Shown here: positions 1 through 11,399 of the stretch, in pieces
How positions within the stretch are numbered: position 1 is the stretch's first letter
How the letters are laid out: the number at the start of each line of letters is the position of its first letter
Source of the DNA: Fragilariopsis cylindrus CCMP1102
Taxonomy: Eukaryota > Bacillariophyta > Bacillariophyceae > Bacillariales > Bacillariaceae
Direction: 5' to 3'
Length of the DNA: 64,000 nt
Assembly (NCBI GenBank): GCA_900095095.1
Contig: FMBT01000337.1
Location: forward strand, 124,001-188,000
Program-made: the position numbers and the translations under genes
Notes under the pieces: model-generated
The model's database searches: none
Seen by the model: only the letters and a program-made list of their open reading frames with translations
What the model was told of the DNA's origin: nothing

Positions 1-1213
1 ACATCATAGACAGGTCAATCTTTGTAAAGTGACTGTAACCTCTCTGTTTTAACATGATGTCTTGTATTTTAGGTACCGGATACTGTGGACGTTCTAGGTG
101 TTTATTCAATTCACGAAAATCACTCACCCATCTAACTGTATTATTGCTTTTTGGGATGATGAATGTTGGTGAAGCCCAGTCAGTCATACCACAACGACGT
201 AGTACTCCATCCTTTTCTAGATTTTCTAATTTGCGTTTGAAGACCTCTTGTCTTGTGTACGGAACAGGGTATGGCTTTTTGTGAACTGGTTTTGAATTTT
301 GTTTGAGTTGTAAGTGAAGCTTCTCATGTGGATAATATCCTAATTTTCCATCAAATAGCTTTTTATGTTTTTCTAACATCTGTTCGAACTTAATTCGTTC
401 ATCTAACGACATATGGTCCTGTTCATCAGCACACTCTTTCGGCGTTACCTCTTTGTATTTTCGTTCTAGTATTGTTTTAATCTCGAAGAGTTCATCTTCT
501 TTGTACTGATCGACAGTATCATTGATATTGTTGTTGTAATGATGTGGAGTTTTCATCGGTACCGTCCGATCTATCCACTTTATGGTGTTTGTTTCCCAAG
601 ACATTGAGATTCCTGCTAATCTAAGGAAGTCCCTTCCTAAGATAACATCATACTGACAGTTGGGAGAATCGAACAGTCTGGTTGTTACGAATTCTAATTT
701 TCTACCATTGCTAAACTCTGGCAATTTCACATTCCTCATTGTTACAGATAAGGAAGTATCGAATGAACCTGATGCTGTGGTTGTTATTTGTCGTCGTTCT
801 GATCAACTTGGACATGCTCCAGGTGGTAGACAACGTCTATTCAGTAGTGATCCACTACTTCCTCCATCAAATAACACAACTAGTGGTCGTTCGATATATT
901 GCCCTTGTATTGTTTCACATCTTAACAATGTTATCGGTGCTAAATCGACAGTTGATACTTCTGTTTCAGCTTGTAATGCTGCATATAATTCATTGTGGTT
1001 CATCCACTCATTCATACATAGATTAGATTCGCTTTGGTCAGTATTCAACTGATCAACTCTTTGCTCAAACAATGAGGAGTTATTGATTGACTGCTGTAAA
1101 TTCATTACTGCGTCTGCCTTCACTTCAACACATTTAAGCACTACTTGTGCCTGTCCACGACAGTTGTTGTTGACATCTCTAGATGCAGTGGGCGCTGCTT
1201 CGTCAGCTTTATT

Positions 1214-2440
1214 TCAACGATTGTAATAGCGTCCGTCCGAACACATGTACACTTCATTGTGAGTAGGTGCTATCGATGGTGGCTGACTTCCACCTCTTTG
1301 TGCATAATAATGACTTTCTGATGGGCTCACTGACACATGAGATACTGGTGGCGGTGCGCCTTGTGGGCTACCGTAATACGGAGGTGGAGGTAAGTGACTG
1401 TAACCAGTTGCATAACTGTTTGCGTGGTAAGATTCATATCCTCCACGTCCATTACCTCTGCCTCTTCCACCATCGCGTCCACCTCTGCCTCTTCCGGCTC
1501 CTGCAGCTTTTCCAGCTGGACTGTTGAAATTGGCTGGGCAAAGTTTCCAAAGATGTTCACCATCGTGTTGCCTGCATCTTTCGTTGTCGCCACGACCTTG
1601 TCCTCGGCCACGACCTTCACGACCACGACCACGACCTCCTCTTCCTTGGAAGCCGCGTCCACGACCACCGCGTCCTTGATAACCACTCTTGTTTTCACCT
1701 TTGTTGTTTTCTTTCTTCTTATGATTCTTCTTCCATTCCTTATCTGCATACAATTTTTCAGAACTCATGTACTGCATCAGCTTTTCTACTGTAGCTTCTT
1801 GTGCAGTCACTTGCGTTCTATTCCAATTGATTTGCCATGCTTCCGGAAAGGATCGAAACAAAATTAACTTTTGTTCATCGTCTGTAAGATCTGGTCGTGA
1901 ACCTTCTAACATTTTAGTGAACCTCATCAATTCTTCCATACGATCTTGATGGGTTGCTACTGATGCCTTCATAGGCTTTTTGCATTCCTCCGACTTGAGG
2001 TATTCAATTAAATCTCCTTTTGAATCTGTACTGGTACAGTACATCCGGATGAAGTCGTTTGTTAGGGTATTAAACCCTGAACCTTCATTCACCACATCCA
2101 CTACTGTTCCTGCCTCATTTGTCACTTGACTGACAGAATCCGCGTATTTATCAGGGTTCTTCAATCTTAATCTCTTAAACTTTTCCGATGGACCATGTCC
2201 TAAGATCTTCTTGAAGAATTCAATGTGTTGTGCTGTTGTAACGATATTCAAAGAACTGACTGCCATTGCAAAGTCTTCAATCACATACAATAACACTTCG
2301 ATGCCTCCTTTATCAAAGGATGCACACTTTTCAAATCCATCGCTCCGTCCTTGGGGATTGATTGCTTTAAGCTTGTATCGGATCAAGTCTTCCTTCTTGA
2401 AACCTTCTTCATACTTGATTACTGATTGATTAGCGCTCAT
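1214..2440 (-). CDS. gag: Gag-like protein of the Ty3/gypsy element
   Basis: This is a 408-residue open frame starting at an ATG about 25 bases inside the proposed 5' LTR. The first 230 residues are an alpha-helical, charged, capsid-like region without paralogues in the window. Residues about 235-290 and 310-340 are dense RGG/GRGRG repeats, the expected nucleic-acid-binding tail. Between them lies a short Cys/His cluster (CRQHDGEHLWKLC) that resembles a zinc knuckle but has a C-H-H-C order instead of the usual C-C-H-C. The last 60 residues are rich in Pro, Ser and Tyr. The role is inferred from position, composition and the pol sequence downstream; I do not recognise a specific diatom family member. 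Confidence 0.75.
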   Translation of the reverse strand: MSANQSVIKYEEGFKKEDLIRYKLKAINPQGRSDGFEKCASFDKGGIEVLLYVIEDFAMAVSSLNIVTTAQHIEFFKKILGHGPSEKFKRLRLKNPDKYADSVSQVTNEAGTVVDVVNEGSGFNTLTNDFIRMYCTSTDSKGDLIEYLKSEECKKPMKASVATHQDRMEELMRFTKMLEGSRPDLTDDEQKLILFRSFPEAWQINWNRTQVTAQEATVEKLMQYMSSEKLYADKEWKKNHKKKENNKGENKSGYQGRGGRGRGFQGRGGRGRGREGRGRGQGRGDNERCRQHDGEHLWKLCPANFNSPAGKAAGAGRGRGGRDGGRGRGNGRGGYESYHANSYATGYSHLPPPPYYGSPQGAPPPVSHVSVSPSESHYYAQRGGSQPPSIAPTHNEVYMCSDGRYYNR

Positions 2441-2465
2441 CGTTGTTGTTGTTAACCTTCTAGCC

Positions 2466-2797
2466 TGTAAAAGGTAGTAGTTACTGTGTCCTAAACTAGA
2501 TAGTATTTAGTTAATTGGCTTATGTTATATTGTGAGCATGTATGTTACTACATGTTATTCTATTGAACTAGAGTATGCAATCAGCTCGGATCGCTGATTC
2601 CCTTGACACGATTACATAGACGTTGGAACGTCTAGCGCGCCAGGCGAAGTGCTCGCTATTCGCTCGCCGGTCATGGTCACTAATGACGGAAGGACCGTTT
2701 GCTACAAGTGGTCACCTTCCGGTATTAAATAATTCTATTCAATTAAAGTTCAAGTTAATATAGTAGTGCGTGTGAAACACCGTCTAATTCATCTACA
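2466..2797 (-). repeat. Probable 5' LTR of the Ty3/gypsy element
   Basis: The 332-base stretch just upstream of gag begins TGTAGATG and ends TTTTACA when read on the minus strand, so it has the TG...CA ends and the short TGTA/TACA terminal inverted match expected of an LTR. It contains no ORF and includes a small GC-rich hairpin near 2615-2650. The partner LTR is outside the window, so the ends are inferred only from these features and the position. Confidence 0.4.
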
Positions 2798-3027
2798 GTA
2801 GTACTAGTAACGAAATCCGACGAACGGGGGATACTGATTCAGGGGACAAGAAAGGAGGAAGCAAAACCAGTAGGATGAGTTTGTCGCGCCAAAAAATCGA
2901 CAAAAAGATTAAATATAATTGAAAAGAATGACAATGACAATCACATCGAAAGGAGAAGGAAGAATACCAGTATCAAGCCAACACAGGTTTGTACATTGCA
3001 TTTTGCACCGCACTTAGTTCTTTCACC

Positions 3028-3194
3028 ATGACCATCGCCTACGAACAAGAGAATTCAGGCGCAGCAACATGTCATATGTTACCATGTAACATAGATTATG
3101 AAGGAATGGCGAAAACACATATGTACTTCAAACCAATACTGGTAGAAAATGGTATTTTAGCATCGACTTTTCGTGGAAGAGGATTGTTGGCAGC

Positions 3195-3229
<35 letters not shown>

Positions 3230-3957
3230 AGACTCAAGAAGAAGGAGAAGAGAAAATCGAGGATGATGAAAATGAAAATGCTTGCGCTGTGGTTGCAAAA
3301 CCACATTTACTTTCTATAGAAGAAAATAAAATATTTTCAAAGGTACGTACGGTACGGACTATAGCTTTCGAGGAAGCGAAGCGAAGATGACACGATGGGC
3401 TGTATAATATATAATATGCAACCTTAAAAAGGCAGATAGATAATTTTGCCTGCGATAGAATGATTCTTTAATCTCATCGATCATCTAATCTCAACTTCGT
3501 TCTGTTTGTATGTATCTATCTATCTATCTATCTATCTATCGTTCATTCATCATTTTCTATTTTCTATTTATTTCGCAAACCACAGGCATCAATAAGTAAT
3601 GTGGTAGAATGGCATCATGAACACAATCCTCAAACAATCAAATTATTTCATCAGGAAGAAAATTCTCGTGTGCAACTTGCAAATGATTGGCATGAGATTG
3701 CCAAAGCGGTGAGTTATCTTATCATACCATATCTTTATTATTATTATTATTATTCGATATTCTACTTCGATTCGACTTCGACTTCGATACATAAAAGTTG
3801 CTGTTACTATTGATGTTCGATGACAGGAGAAAATATTGAATTTCTCACTTTTTGCTTTGGTTTACTCCTATTACTGCAATACCTAAACATGCCTCTTTTT
3901 GCGCAAACACTGACTTCTCACACACAGTTACATGATCCGTTACCAATTGAAGAATAA
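3028..3957 (+). CDS. RNASEH2C: Ribonuclease H2 subunit C (non-catalytic)
   Basis: This small subunit of the nuclear RNase H2 complex helps remove ribonucleotides from DNA and RNA/DNA hybrids. Three exons fit with phase-0 introns: 3028-3342, 3586-3708 and 3928-3957, giving 155 residues. Family hallmarks visible are the HMLPCNIDYEG start of the core (residues about 21-31), YF.P, then the FRGRGLL strand (human: SFRGR.L.G), and the C-terminal NDWHEIAKALHDPLPIEE helix. A polythreonine tract from (ACA)n separates core and C-terminal helix, where the family normally has a variable acidic loop. The ATG at 3028 is preferred because the open frame upstream has no other ATG. The donors are gtacgt and gtgagt, the acceptors cacag. 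Neighbours are unrelated. Confidence 0.85.
3514..3540. repeat. (TATC)n microsatellite in intron 1 of RNASEH2C
   Basis: About six TATC units lie inside the first intron of the RNase H2 subunit C gene, upstream of its acceptor. Simple slippage repeat. Confidence 0.9.
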
Positions 3958-4214
3958 AAATGAGAGAAGCCAAATAGCACTACGTACGTGAGAGGTCTAA
4001 TGTAGAAACAAACTATAGAAGGTTGCTATACTATCAACTTTGATTTTTCTTTAAATAACAAGGTCAGCGATTACATGTATTGACGAAATAAATTAACAAA
4101 AGAAAATAGCATTATCAAAAAAATATGTTTTTAATTATTATTTATTTATTTATTACATTCAAATTAATATGGTAACTTAGGTAGTAGGTAGCGATTATAT
4201 GATTATGATTATTT

Positions 4215-5796
4215 CTAAACGTTACACTCAAATCCGCAGCATGTACAACATTCATCGGTACAGGTAATAGTATTACCACTATCACAATCAGCACCTAATT
4301 CTTCCAATCGGCCAAACGGTCGTCTTCGTGCACAAATACTGGCTGGCATATCACCAACTAATTCATTATTATGTAATTTTAGAATTTTTGTGGATACTGA
4401 ATTACCAAGTTCTGACGGAATTGCTCCCGTCAATTATTATCATTCAACCATAATTGAATCATATTAGTCATTGAACCAATCTCTGATGGGATTGATCCAG
4501 ACAAACCACAGTTGGCTGTAGAAAATGATGCAAGTTTACTTAAATTACCAATTTCAGATGGAATTGTTCCTTCTAATCCTGGATTATCATCTAACCATAA
4601 TTCATAGATGTTTGTCATAGATGGAATAAAATCAAGTCCGCCCACTAAGAAACTATATCCAGCATATAAGTATTCCAATTCAGGTAATTGGATTAATTCG
4701 ATTGGTAATGATGAATTGTACATATTTCCGTCCATAACTAAATATTTCAAGTTTGATAATTTCACAAACGCTCCACCCGATTGTGAAATATCACCAAAGA
4801 ATAAACTGTATGAAAAATCTAATTCCTTCAACGCAGTTAATTGTCCAAATGCTGATGGGAATCCGTCATATTCAAATGATGTTGAACCCAAAAATAAATA
4901 TTCTAAATTTGTTAACTCGCCCAAAAATGAAGTACCAAGTTCATCAGCATTATGTACAATATTGTTATACAAATCAATTGTTATTAATGTTTCTTTGAGT
5001 AAAGCAGTTTCTGGTGGAAAGGATCCTGTCAATCCATTTGTATCTAGTTCAATTTTAGTAATTTGTCCACCTTCATTACATGTCAATCCATGCCAATTAC
5101 TACAAACATCCTCGCCGGTTCCTAACCAACCCCGGCTACTAAACCAACCAGGAATAGTAACATCAGCACCAAATTGGATATCAGTCCAATCACTACGCAC
5201 TGCATAGGTCGCATAATATATACATGCCAAGGCATATAATTGTGTAGTTTGTTGTTCGTTGTCATACGACTACCATCTTGAATAGGAAAATTTTGCGTCA
5301 TAACCCATTTCTTTGCACGGTACTGATACGTATTTGTCTTATCTGCATATGGTGTGAATTCATTTCCACCATACCGAGCTATACTATTGATAATATCATT
5401 AATTTCATTTGCATTTGATGCAGTTGGACCAGGTGATAGTGTAGGATTACCAGCGTATGTTCCACCAGGAGAAGGTACAGGAACATTATCAGAATTATTA
5501 TTATTAACACCGTTGGCACTAAACGGGTTGTTGTCCTTCTTCGATGACGACAAAACACCGAACGTAGCTCCAACTACGGCACCAATCACCACAACTACAA
5601 GAATAGCAAGACCAATCCAAATTTTGCGCCGGGAAGAAGAAGAAGAGGACTTGTCCGTTGAGTCAGCATTGTCGATGTCCACATCGTCAACATCGTAGTC
5701 GTAATCACCTTGAGGTAAAGGTAACTCGTTTTCAGAGTTATTGACTTCGGTCTCTTCATTATTAGAATCAAATTTAAGCCAATTTGCGTCTGCCAT
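4215..5796 (-). CDS. Leucine-rich repeat protein with a single N-terminal membrane anchor
   Basis: Diatoms encode many such proteins, thought to be surface or endomembrane LRR proteins; the ligand is unknown. The ATG at 5796 opens an acidic, Ser-rich cytosolic-type tail (residues 1-57), a hydrophobic anchor (about 58-82, IWIGLAILVVVV...), a Pro/Asn/Ser-rich linker, an LRR N-cap (GEDVCSNWHGLTCN) and plant-type LRRs (L..L....L.G.IPSEIG.L..L), ending in a Cys-rich cap (CTDECCTCCGFECN). Homology passes through three reading frames. The first switch is near 5264, just before the EQQTTQLYALA helix. The second is at 4431, where LWLNDNN continues as LTGAIPSELGN if one T is added. Each switch is explained by one missing T, and the total length then becomes a multiple of three (about 527 residues). 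The gene is either frameshifted or, more likely, carries sequencing indels. Confidence 0.8.
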
Positions 5797-6946
5797 TTTA
5801 GTTTCTTTTCTTTTTTATCTGTTTCCTGTTGCTGTAATTGCTGTAATTGCTGTAGTTGTTGTGGTTGTTGTAGTTGCTGTAGTTGTTTTAGTTGTTGTAG
5901 GCTATTTGCTTTTGAAGAAGAACAATACGACTATTCTTTTTGAGTTGAAACTGTAAACTTCACGACTTTTGCTGACTGATCATTGATTTGACTTCTAAAT
6001 ACCTTCCAGCTACGATACGCCGTACGGTATTGGTGCAGTGAACAATAATCTTGAAAATTTACAAACAAAGCGTTTTAATCTTGTGCTGGATTTTTCAATG
6101 GATCTATTGTGGTCGCGTCATTTTTTGTATTGAATTTACATACTCCTAAGCATTCAATAAAGAACTGAATCAATCGAATCATCAAGTGATCGGAAGCACT
6201 GTGACATCATCAAGTGTTGATACAATAGAGATTAAAGACTAAGGGGTATGGTATACTCCGAATGCGCGCTAATTTTAGATGAACAGACAAACAAACACGT
6301 GCTGTGATGTGGAGTTGACAAACCTACAACTTGTACGTATGGTTGATACCATCGCATCGATACTACCATATAACGTACAGTACTACACGAATACAGTAGT
6401 TGTTTGTGTGTTTGGTGTTTGATTTATCTTTTGATTACTAGTACAACAGTAGTATGTAGTGCACAATCAATATCATATTGTGCTTGACACAAAAACTGGT
6501 ACAATTACTTTAACAATATAAAATCACTCTCTTGAAAATTTAGTAGAAATGAATATTATACCTCATGTGTTGTGTTCATTAATCTTGTTTGTTTGATCGG
6601 TTGATCAATAGATCGGTTGCTTTTTCAGAAAGAACAAAAAAAGATGGGGTTTTAACATTTATTTTCATCGAATAAATATATGAAGGTTTTTCCTCTTGCA
6701 TAAATTTGTGGAACATAATGTGTGATTTTGTCCCAACTTTTATAATCTGAAGAAGGGAAGATGTTAATGAGGTACACTAGGTCCTACACTATATTCATCA
6801 TATACCACAGTATATGCAGAAAAGAATAAAGTTCATGGAGGGGGGTTGATTTGATTCTTTCCATGTGCCCTGTTCTATGCGGAAACATAATGCAGTTGTC
6901 TGCATTATACGGTAGTATTTCCGAATAACTGAAGATACTGTAGGGC

Positions 6947-6962
6947 GGGGGGGGGGGGGGGG
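6947..6962 (+). repeat. Poly-G tract (16 G)
   Basis: An uninterrupted run of 16 G preceded by GGGC. It could form a G-quadruplex, and its length is uncertain because sequencing of such runs is unreliable. Confidence 0.8.
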
Positions 6963-7130
6963 AGATGATTTTTCTTGATTTTCCTATCAATTTCTTTTTG
7001 CACGCTACTGTAGACAGATGGTACATTCAGCTTGGACATAGCTAGTTGTAGTACGGTGCCGTCATCCCCTTTTATGGTGACGCATCGAGCGCTCACCTTA
7101 ATCGTATTGCAGTCACGAACTAGCCATGAC

Positions 7131-7138
7131 TGACGTCA
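7131..7138. promoter_or_regulatory. TGACGTCA palindrome (CRE-like)
   Basis: A perfect CRE/bZIP half-site palindrome about 730 bases upstream of the KH-protein start. TGACGT motifs are known CO2/cAMP-responsive elements in diatom promoters, but use here is inference only. Confidence 0.3.
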
Positions 7139-7865
7139 TCCGCCCAAAACGTAAGGGATCTTGTTTCTAGTACGTGTGAAAATATGAAATTCCGACACGA
7201 CACTAACGCGTACGTTTGTTCTCAGTACCGAATCAATGCTAAGAAGTACTACTAGTACACATGCCATGTTCTACAAATAAATGATGTTGCGCTGTACAAG
7301 CTAAAGCATTTTTCTATCGACTGTGACGCCTGATTGCGAACGGGAGGATACGGTGATAGATATTCTGGGAGATCTCGTGATGGCCTTGCTTCTCGATCTA
7401 TTGTTGTTCACAAAGCAAGCGACTTGTAGCCTAAATTAAAAGTTTACCAGTTGTTATTACTTTGTAGGATTGAGTGAGTCGGTAAGGCAAAATGAACGAA
7501 CGATCATATTAGCGTTGTGTGTTACCTTATTCGAGTATAGAGTAGTAGGAAAGATATGAGTAGCGCGTTTAAACTCTGGTCTAATATTGAATACCTAGGA
7601 AAGGAAATCGTCGATGTCAATAGATAGACGGATATCGCTCCGACTTTGCTTTCGTATTATTACCATAGTGTGTGTGTAAAATTGATATTTTTTATCGACG
7701 AAGTACCTGTATCTAATAAAAATTCTTTTCCATATCTTCACAAAATTCATGACTTTTTTCTTTCTAATTTCGAAGTTATGGAGAAGCTGAGGTGAATTGA
7801 TTTTGTAAAAGGTTGTGATTCAATATTAGTAGGCAGATTTAATAAGTCTATCGTGAAGGGAAAAC

Positions 7866-9994
7866 ATGAGCGTAAGTTTTTCGTTGTTGATTCGATTCTT
7901 TAATAAGTAGTTTCCTTGTTACGGGTATCGTATCCTTTTTGAGGTTTGGAAGATTTTTGAAGAAAATTCTAATATTCTTTATCTACAAATTTGTCTTCAT
8001 GGTACAATGTATTGCAGAATGATGGAAGAAGTCATCAGCAGGGTAATTATGGGGCACATAATCTTTCATACTTTGATCAAGGGACTACTGAAGCAGGATC
8101 TTCTCCTCCGAACTCAGCAACAGCATCAGGAAGTACGTCAACATCAACAAGAACAAGCCTAGGGGTATCGGCGGATCAAGCCCAAGGTTCGGCATCGTCT
8201 TCCTCACAGTATTCGCAGCAACCACCTACTAATATGACCCAAACACAGCACGTAACCGAGACCATAGACGTTCCGACAACTTCCACCCACGCTGCAGAAG
8301 ATGGGAAACAGAATCCTGCATCGTTCCAGTCAGCGATAAAGTTGCTAGTATCAAATAACGTTGCAGGGTCTATCATCGGGAGAGCGGGACAAACAATATC
8401 TGAGTTGCAAACTCAATCTTCTGCCCGAATAAAACTTAGTCAAACTGGGGACTATTACCCTGGTACGCAGGATCGAGTGTGTCTTGTTCAGGGTCAACTT
8501 AGTACCGTGAAGCTTGCGGTACAGTTACTGTTAGAACGTTTTTATATGTTACAAGAGCAACAACACACCCAGTATTTAGCCTGGCAACCGAAAAATGATG
8601 AACACGCTCCGACTCCGACGGGGTTTGATTTTGTTGTTCGACTACTGGTTCCTAGCTCAAGTTGTGGTATGATTATTGGAAAAGCTGGGGCGAACATTAA
8701 ACACATGGAAGAATCTTCTGGGGTATCTTCTGTGAGATTGTCTCCGAAGGACGGTCCTGATCAACCACAAGCACAACAACATCAAACTGGCCCAGCAGGA
8801 CCTGGAACACAAGAGAGAGTCGTGACGCTTACAGGACCAAGTAAGGAGAGCTGTACAGAATGTCTTTCCATTGTGATTGATGGTATGTTCGCAAACCATG
8901 AAATATCCCGATACACCAACATGACTACAAGTTATTCAAGACATCTTGTGCCAGGAACGTACACGCCTGCACCACCACAACAACCAGGACGACCCCCTCA
9001 CATGGGTCCATCTCCAACTGGAGGATGGGAGAGTCAAGATCCGTATGGTGACACACTCATAATCAAAAAATCCACTTCACAACCCGATCTTTCTCACATG
9101 TCAATAGAACAGCAGCGGCGTTTACAATCTCGAATCCATTCAGGTTCGTTCGTAGGAGGAGGAGGTGTTACTCAAATCGATCAAAGGGAACCATCACTGC
9201 ATCAGTTCAATCAATCATTTATGGATTCACCCCAACGACCTTACAACTCAGAAATGCCACCACCACCGCAGATGATGCCTAATCAAGATCGTGGGCAGCG
9301 ATCGAATGCTCCAGTTGTTCCCATGTACCTTCTTGGAGGATCGAATCCAAGCCAGTTGGATCATCATCCCCAGATATTAAGCAGTACTTCAGCTCCAGAT
9401 CTACTGGCACTGCAATTCCAAGGCAGCTTACGACTGTCGGATACTCAGACTCTGGGTCCACCACCAGTAGATTATAATCATTTTGCACCACAGATACCAC
9501 AGCCTACACCACCAGGATTTACAGCCCAAATACTTGTACCGGATACTTTGATAGGTTCGATTCTTGGTCGAGGAGGTAGGACACTGAATGAATTACAATT
9601 ACATTCCAACACGAGGATACGGATAAGTCAACGTGGAGAGTACGTTCCGGGAACAAGAAATAGAATCGTAACAATTCGCGGACAAACTGCGCACAGTGTC
9701 AGTCTAGCTCAATATCTGATGAGCCAACGTATGGTATTACCACCAACAGCTACTTTTTCGGCAGGACCACCAGTATCTCCTTCCTACCTCCACACACAAC
9801 TGCATCAGCAGCAGCAACAACACCACCCTCCTTCTCCTCACAGATTTTCACCCCATCAACAATCATCTCCTTACAATGCAGCCCTGGATTTGCAGGCACA
9901 ACAGCCTCAATCAGCGCAACAGAACCAAGTCTTGCACGAAACTTCTTTCCTACCAACTGATACTCATCCGTATAATCCAGACAACGAGCGCTAG
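7866..9994 (+). CDS. RNA-binding protein with three KH domains (PCBP/Nova-like)
   Basis: Likely a single-stranded RNA-binding regulator of splicing, stability or translation. A tiny first exon, 7866-7871 (ATG AGC), is followed by a gtaagt donor and a 146-base intron; exon 2 starts at 8018 in phase 0, giving about 660 residues. The start is inferred: the frame upstream of 8018 has no ATG. KH1 carries the GxxG loop GRAG near residue 123, KH2 GKAG near 223 and KH3 GRGG near 519. Each domain has the I[IL]G[RK].G..I..L pattern, and KH1 and KH3 continue with RI.[IL]SQ.G.Y.PGT..R. Long Gln/Pro/Ser-rich linkers separate KH2 from KH3 and form the tail. The domain order KH1-KH2-long linker-KH3 matches poly(C)-binding and Nova proteins, but the low-complexity linkers prevent a closer call. 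Confidence 0.85.
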
Positions 9995-10407
9995 CTAGTC
10001 AGACCATCGAATAGAAGAATGGTATGATAGAAAATTATACGCAGGGGCTGTGTATGTATATCGGTCGGTGCCGCATCCCGCGGAGGCTACACCTGTAAAA
10101 AGGGAAAGCAGCAGACGCTTAACTCCGATTTTTGGATGTTCCATTTTTAACATCTCCTCTACAGTATTATTAATAAAAAGCGTGTTTGTTGCCGCGTTCC
10201 TCTTCTACTATATTGTAGGCGACAATAAACAGGAATGCCATTATGTTATTTATGTCTTACCGGAAGAAGTTTTAATGCACTAGTCGTAATATGCCTTGAA
10301 CTTTGCTTTAGTGAATCGTATCACCTAAATAATAAATGTTTCAAAATGATGTGGTATGTACCAAAAAAATTCTGTAGTTACATTGTGATTGGGACTCATC
10401 ATCAATT
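9995..10407. other. 3' flank of the KH gene
   Basis: Untranslated or intergenic sequence. An open frame at 10050-10283 has no recognisable features and starts in what is probably the KH gene 3' UTR. Confidence 0.5.
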
Positions 10408-10728
10408 ATGATTAGCTATCCTTCTTCGTCAAACATGTCATTATCTTCTCCGTCATTTCCTTCTGATTCAATAATTGCTACTGCTGCTTTTGATTCGCCA
10501 GCGTTACCGAAGAACTATCGTCCTTCATCAACATTGCCGTTGCCTTCTTCGTTATTTCCTTCTGGTGCTACTGCTACTAATAATGCTACTGCTACTGCTA
10601 CTGCTACTGCTACTGCTACTTTTGATTCACTAGAGATACTGAAGAAAGAACCTTCTTCGACAGCATTGTCATTATGTTCTCGGTTATTTCCTTCTGGTTC
10701 AACTGTTGCACGAAAAACATCAGTATGA
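10408..10728 (+). CDS. Hypothetical low-complexity ORF
   Basis: A 106-residue ORF with an ATG start, rich in Ser, Pro, Ala and Thr. It contains two imperfect copies of a unit (FDS...LP or ILK, then PSS..L.L.S.LFPSG.T.), the second after an (ACTGCT)n run encoding an ATATAT stretch. The opposite strand is also open over 10515-10766 as the mirror of this repeat, so the open frame may simply reflect the hexanucleotide repeat. No homologue is recognised. It ends 98 bases before the next ORF. Confidence 0.3.
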   Translation: MISYPSSSNMSLSSPSFPSDSIIATAAFDSPALPKNYRPSSTLPLPSSLFPSGATATNNATATATATATATFDSLEILKKEPSSTALSLCSRLFPSGSTVARKTSV

Positions 10729-10825
10729 TTATCACCAATGGTTTCCGTGAAAAGAAACGATATCACGTCATCCTATGACACAACAAGAAAAAAGCAACTG
10801 TTAGTTACAAGAATATGTATTCTTG

Positions 10826-11296
10826 ATGATCAAACAAAGGAATCATATGGTAATTAAACAGATTCATCAAGAAAGGAATCGTATGATAATGGAACAAGTT
10901 GATGAGTTTGGTCAATGTTTATTGGATAATACTCACGATAGTGTGCATGGTCATCACCATTCCAATAATACTAAGTCCTCATTATGTTTTCGTGGATTAG
11001 AATGGGATATGGAATTCGAATCACTTCGTAAGAAATCTTTCAGATATGGTGCATTAGACCAAGTTTTTATTGAACAAGAAGCACAACATTTAGGGGATTA
11101 TTTTGACGATGAAGCAATAGCCTATGCATACTATGGTGTATCTAGTGAATGTCAGTACCGAGCAGAACGGGTTGCAATACAAGATAGAAAAGAAATTGAA
11201 GATTGTATTATGGATGATGATTATGAAATAATTAAATCAATTCGTATGAACGGCAATCAACATAACAAAAACAATCTCAAAGTGAGGATAAACTAG
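10826..11296 (+). CDS. RGLE-motif protein, uncharacterised diatom-type family
   Basis: The ORF encodes about 156 residues. The core FRGLEW...R.......A...V.IEQEAQ...D..DDEAIAYAYY.VSSECQ..A resembles a widespread diatom protein type of unknown function that I know by its pattern: RGLE near the start, an EQ..Q helix, an IA..Y..VS..C segment and a final charged stretch. No signal peptide or membrane segment is visible; it is probably soluble and helical. The ATG at 10826 is chosen because the frame upstream opens only with TTG. The family assignment is by memory of the motif, not by search. Confidence 0.6.
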   Translation: MIKQRNHMVIKQIHQERNRMIMEQVDEFGQCLLDNTHDSVHGHHHSNNTKSSLCFRGLEWDMEFESLRKKSFRYGALDQVFIEQEAQHLGDYFDDEAIAYAYYGVSSECQYRAERVAIQDRKEIEDCIMDDDYEIIKSIRMNGNQHNKNNLKVRIN

Positions 11297-11399
11297 ACTT
11301 GAAGTAGAAAACATTTTTGAAAGCTATAGATATATTTTTTTGATACAAGTTTACTACATTGCAATTAAGTATGTCTTTCTAATTATTCTTATCTCAGTC

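Larger units (their letters stand above)
1..2797 (-). mobile_element. Ty3/gypsy LTR retrotransposon, 5' part, cut by the window edge
   Basis: On the minus strand the order is a probable 5' LTR, a gag gene, an aspartic-protease region and the beginning of reverse transcriptase, which continues past base 1. The protease region shows a DGGSSGSL-type active-site motif near 850-890. The reverse-transcriptase start, below about base 320, reads like Ty3/gypsy pol (a KKPYPVP...R.EV...L..L...GVL pattern followed by W.SPTF..PK). Gag is one long open frame, while the pol part present is not one open frame, with about two breaks between gag and the window edge, so this copy looks broken. The intact gag suggests a moderately young insertion, but without the other LTR the age cannot be judged. 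Diatom genomes are known to carry many Ty3/gypsy elements. The orientation and family call are firm; the right boundary is tentative. Confidence 0.85.
5797..7865. other. Intergenic region, LRR gene to KH gene
   Basis: No supported gene. It holds a degenerate CTGTAATTG/TTGTTGTAG tract at about 5825-5905 upstream of the LRR gene, a 16-base G run at 6947-6962 and a TGACGTCA palindrome at 7131. The open frames here are short, lack homology and contain the homopolymer. The two flanking genes diverge, so both promoters must lie in this stretch. Confidence 0.6.

Noticed and set aside
739-1026. Plus-strand ORFs across the left end
   Set aside because: They are antisense to the Ty3/gypsy pol region and are hydrophobic shadows without homology.
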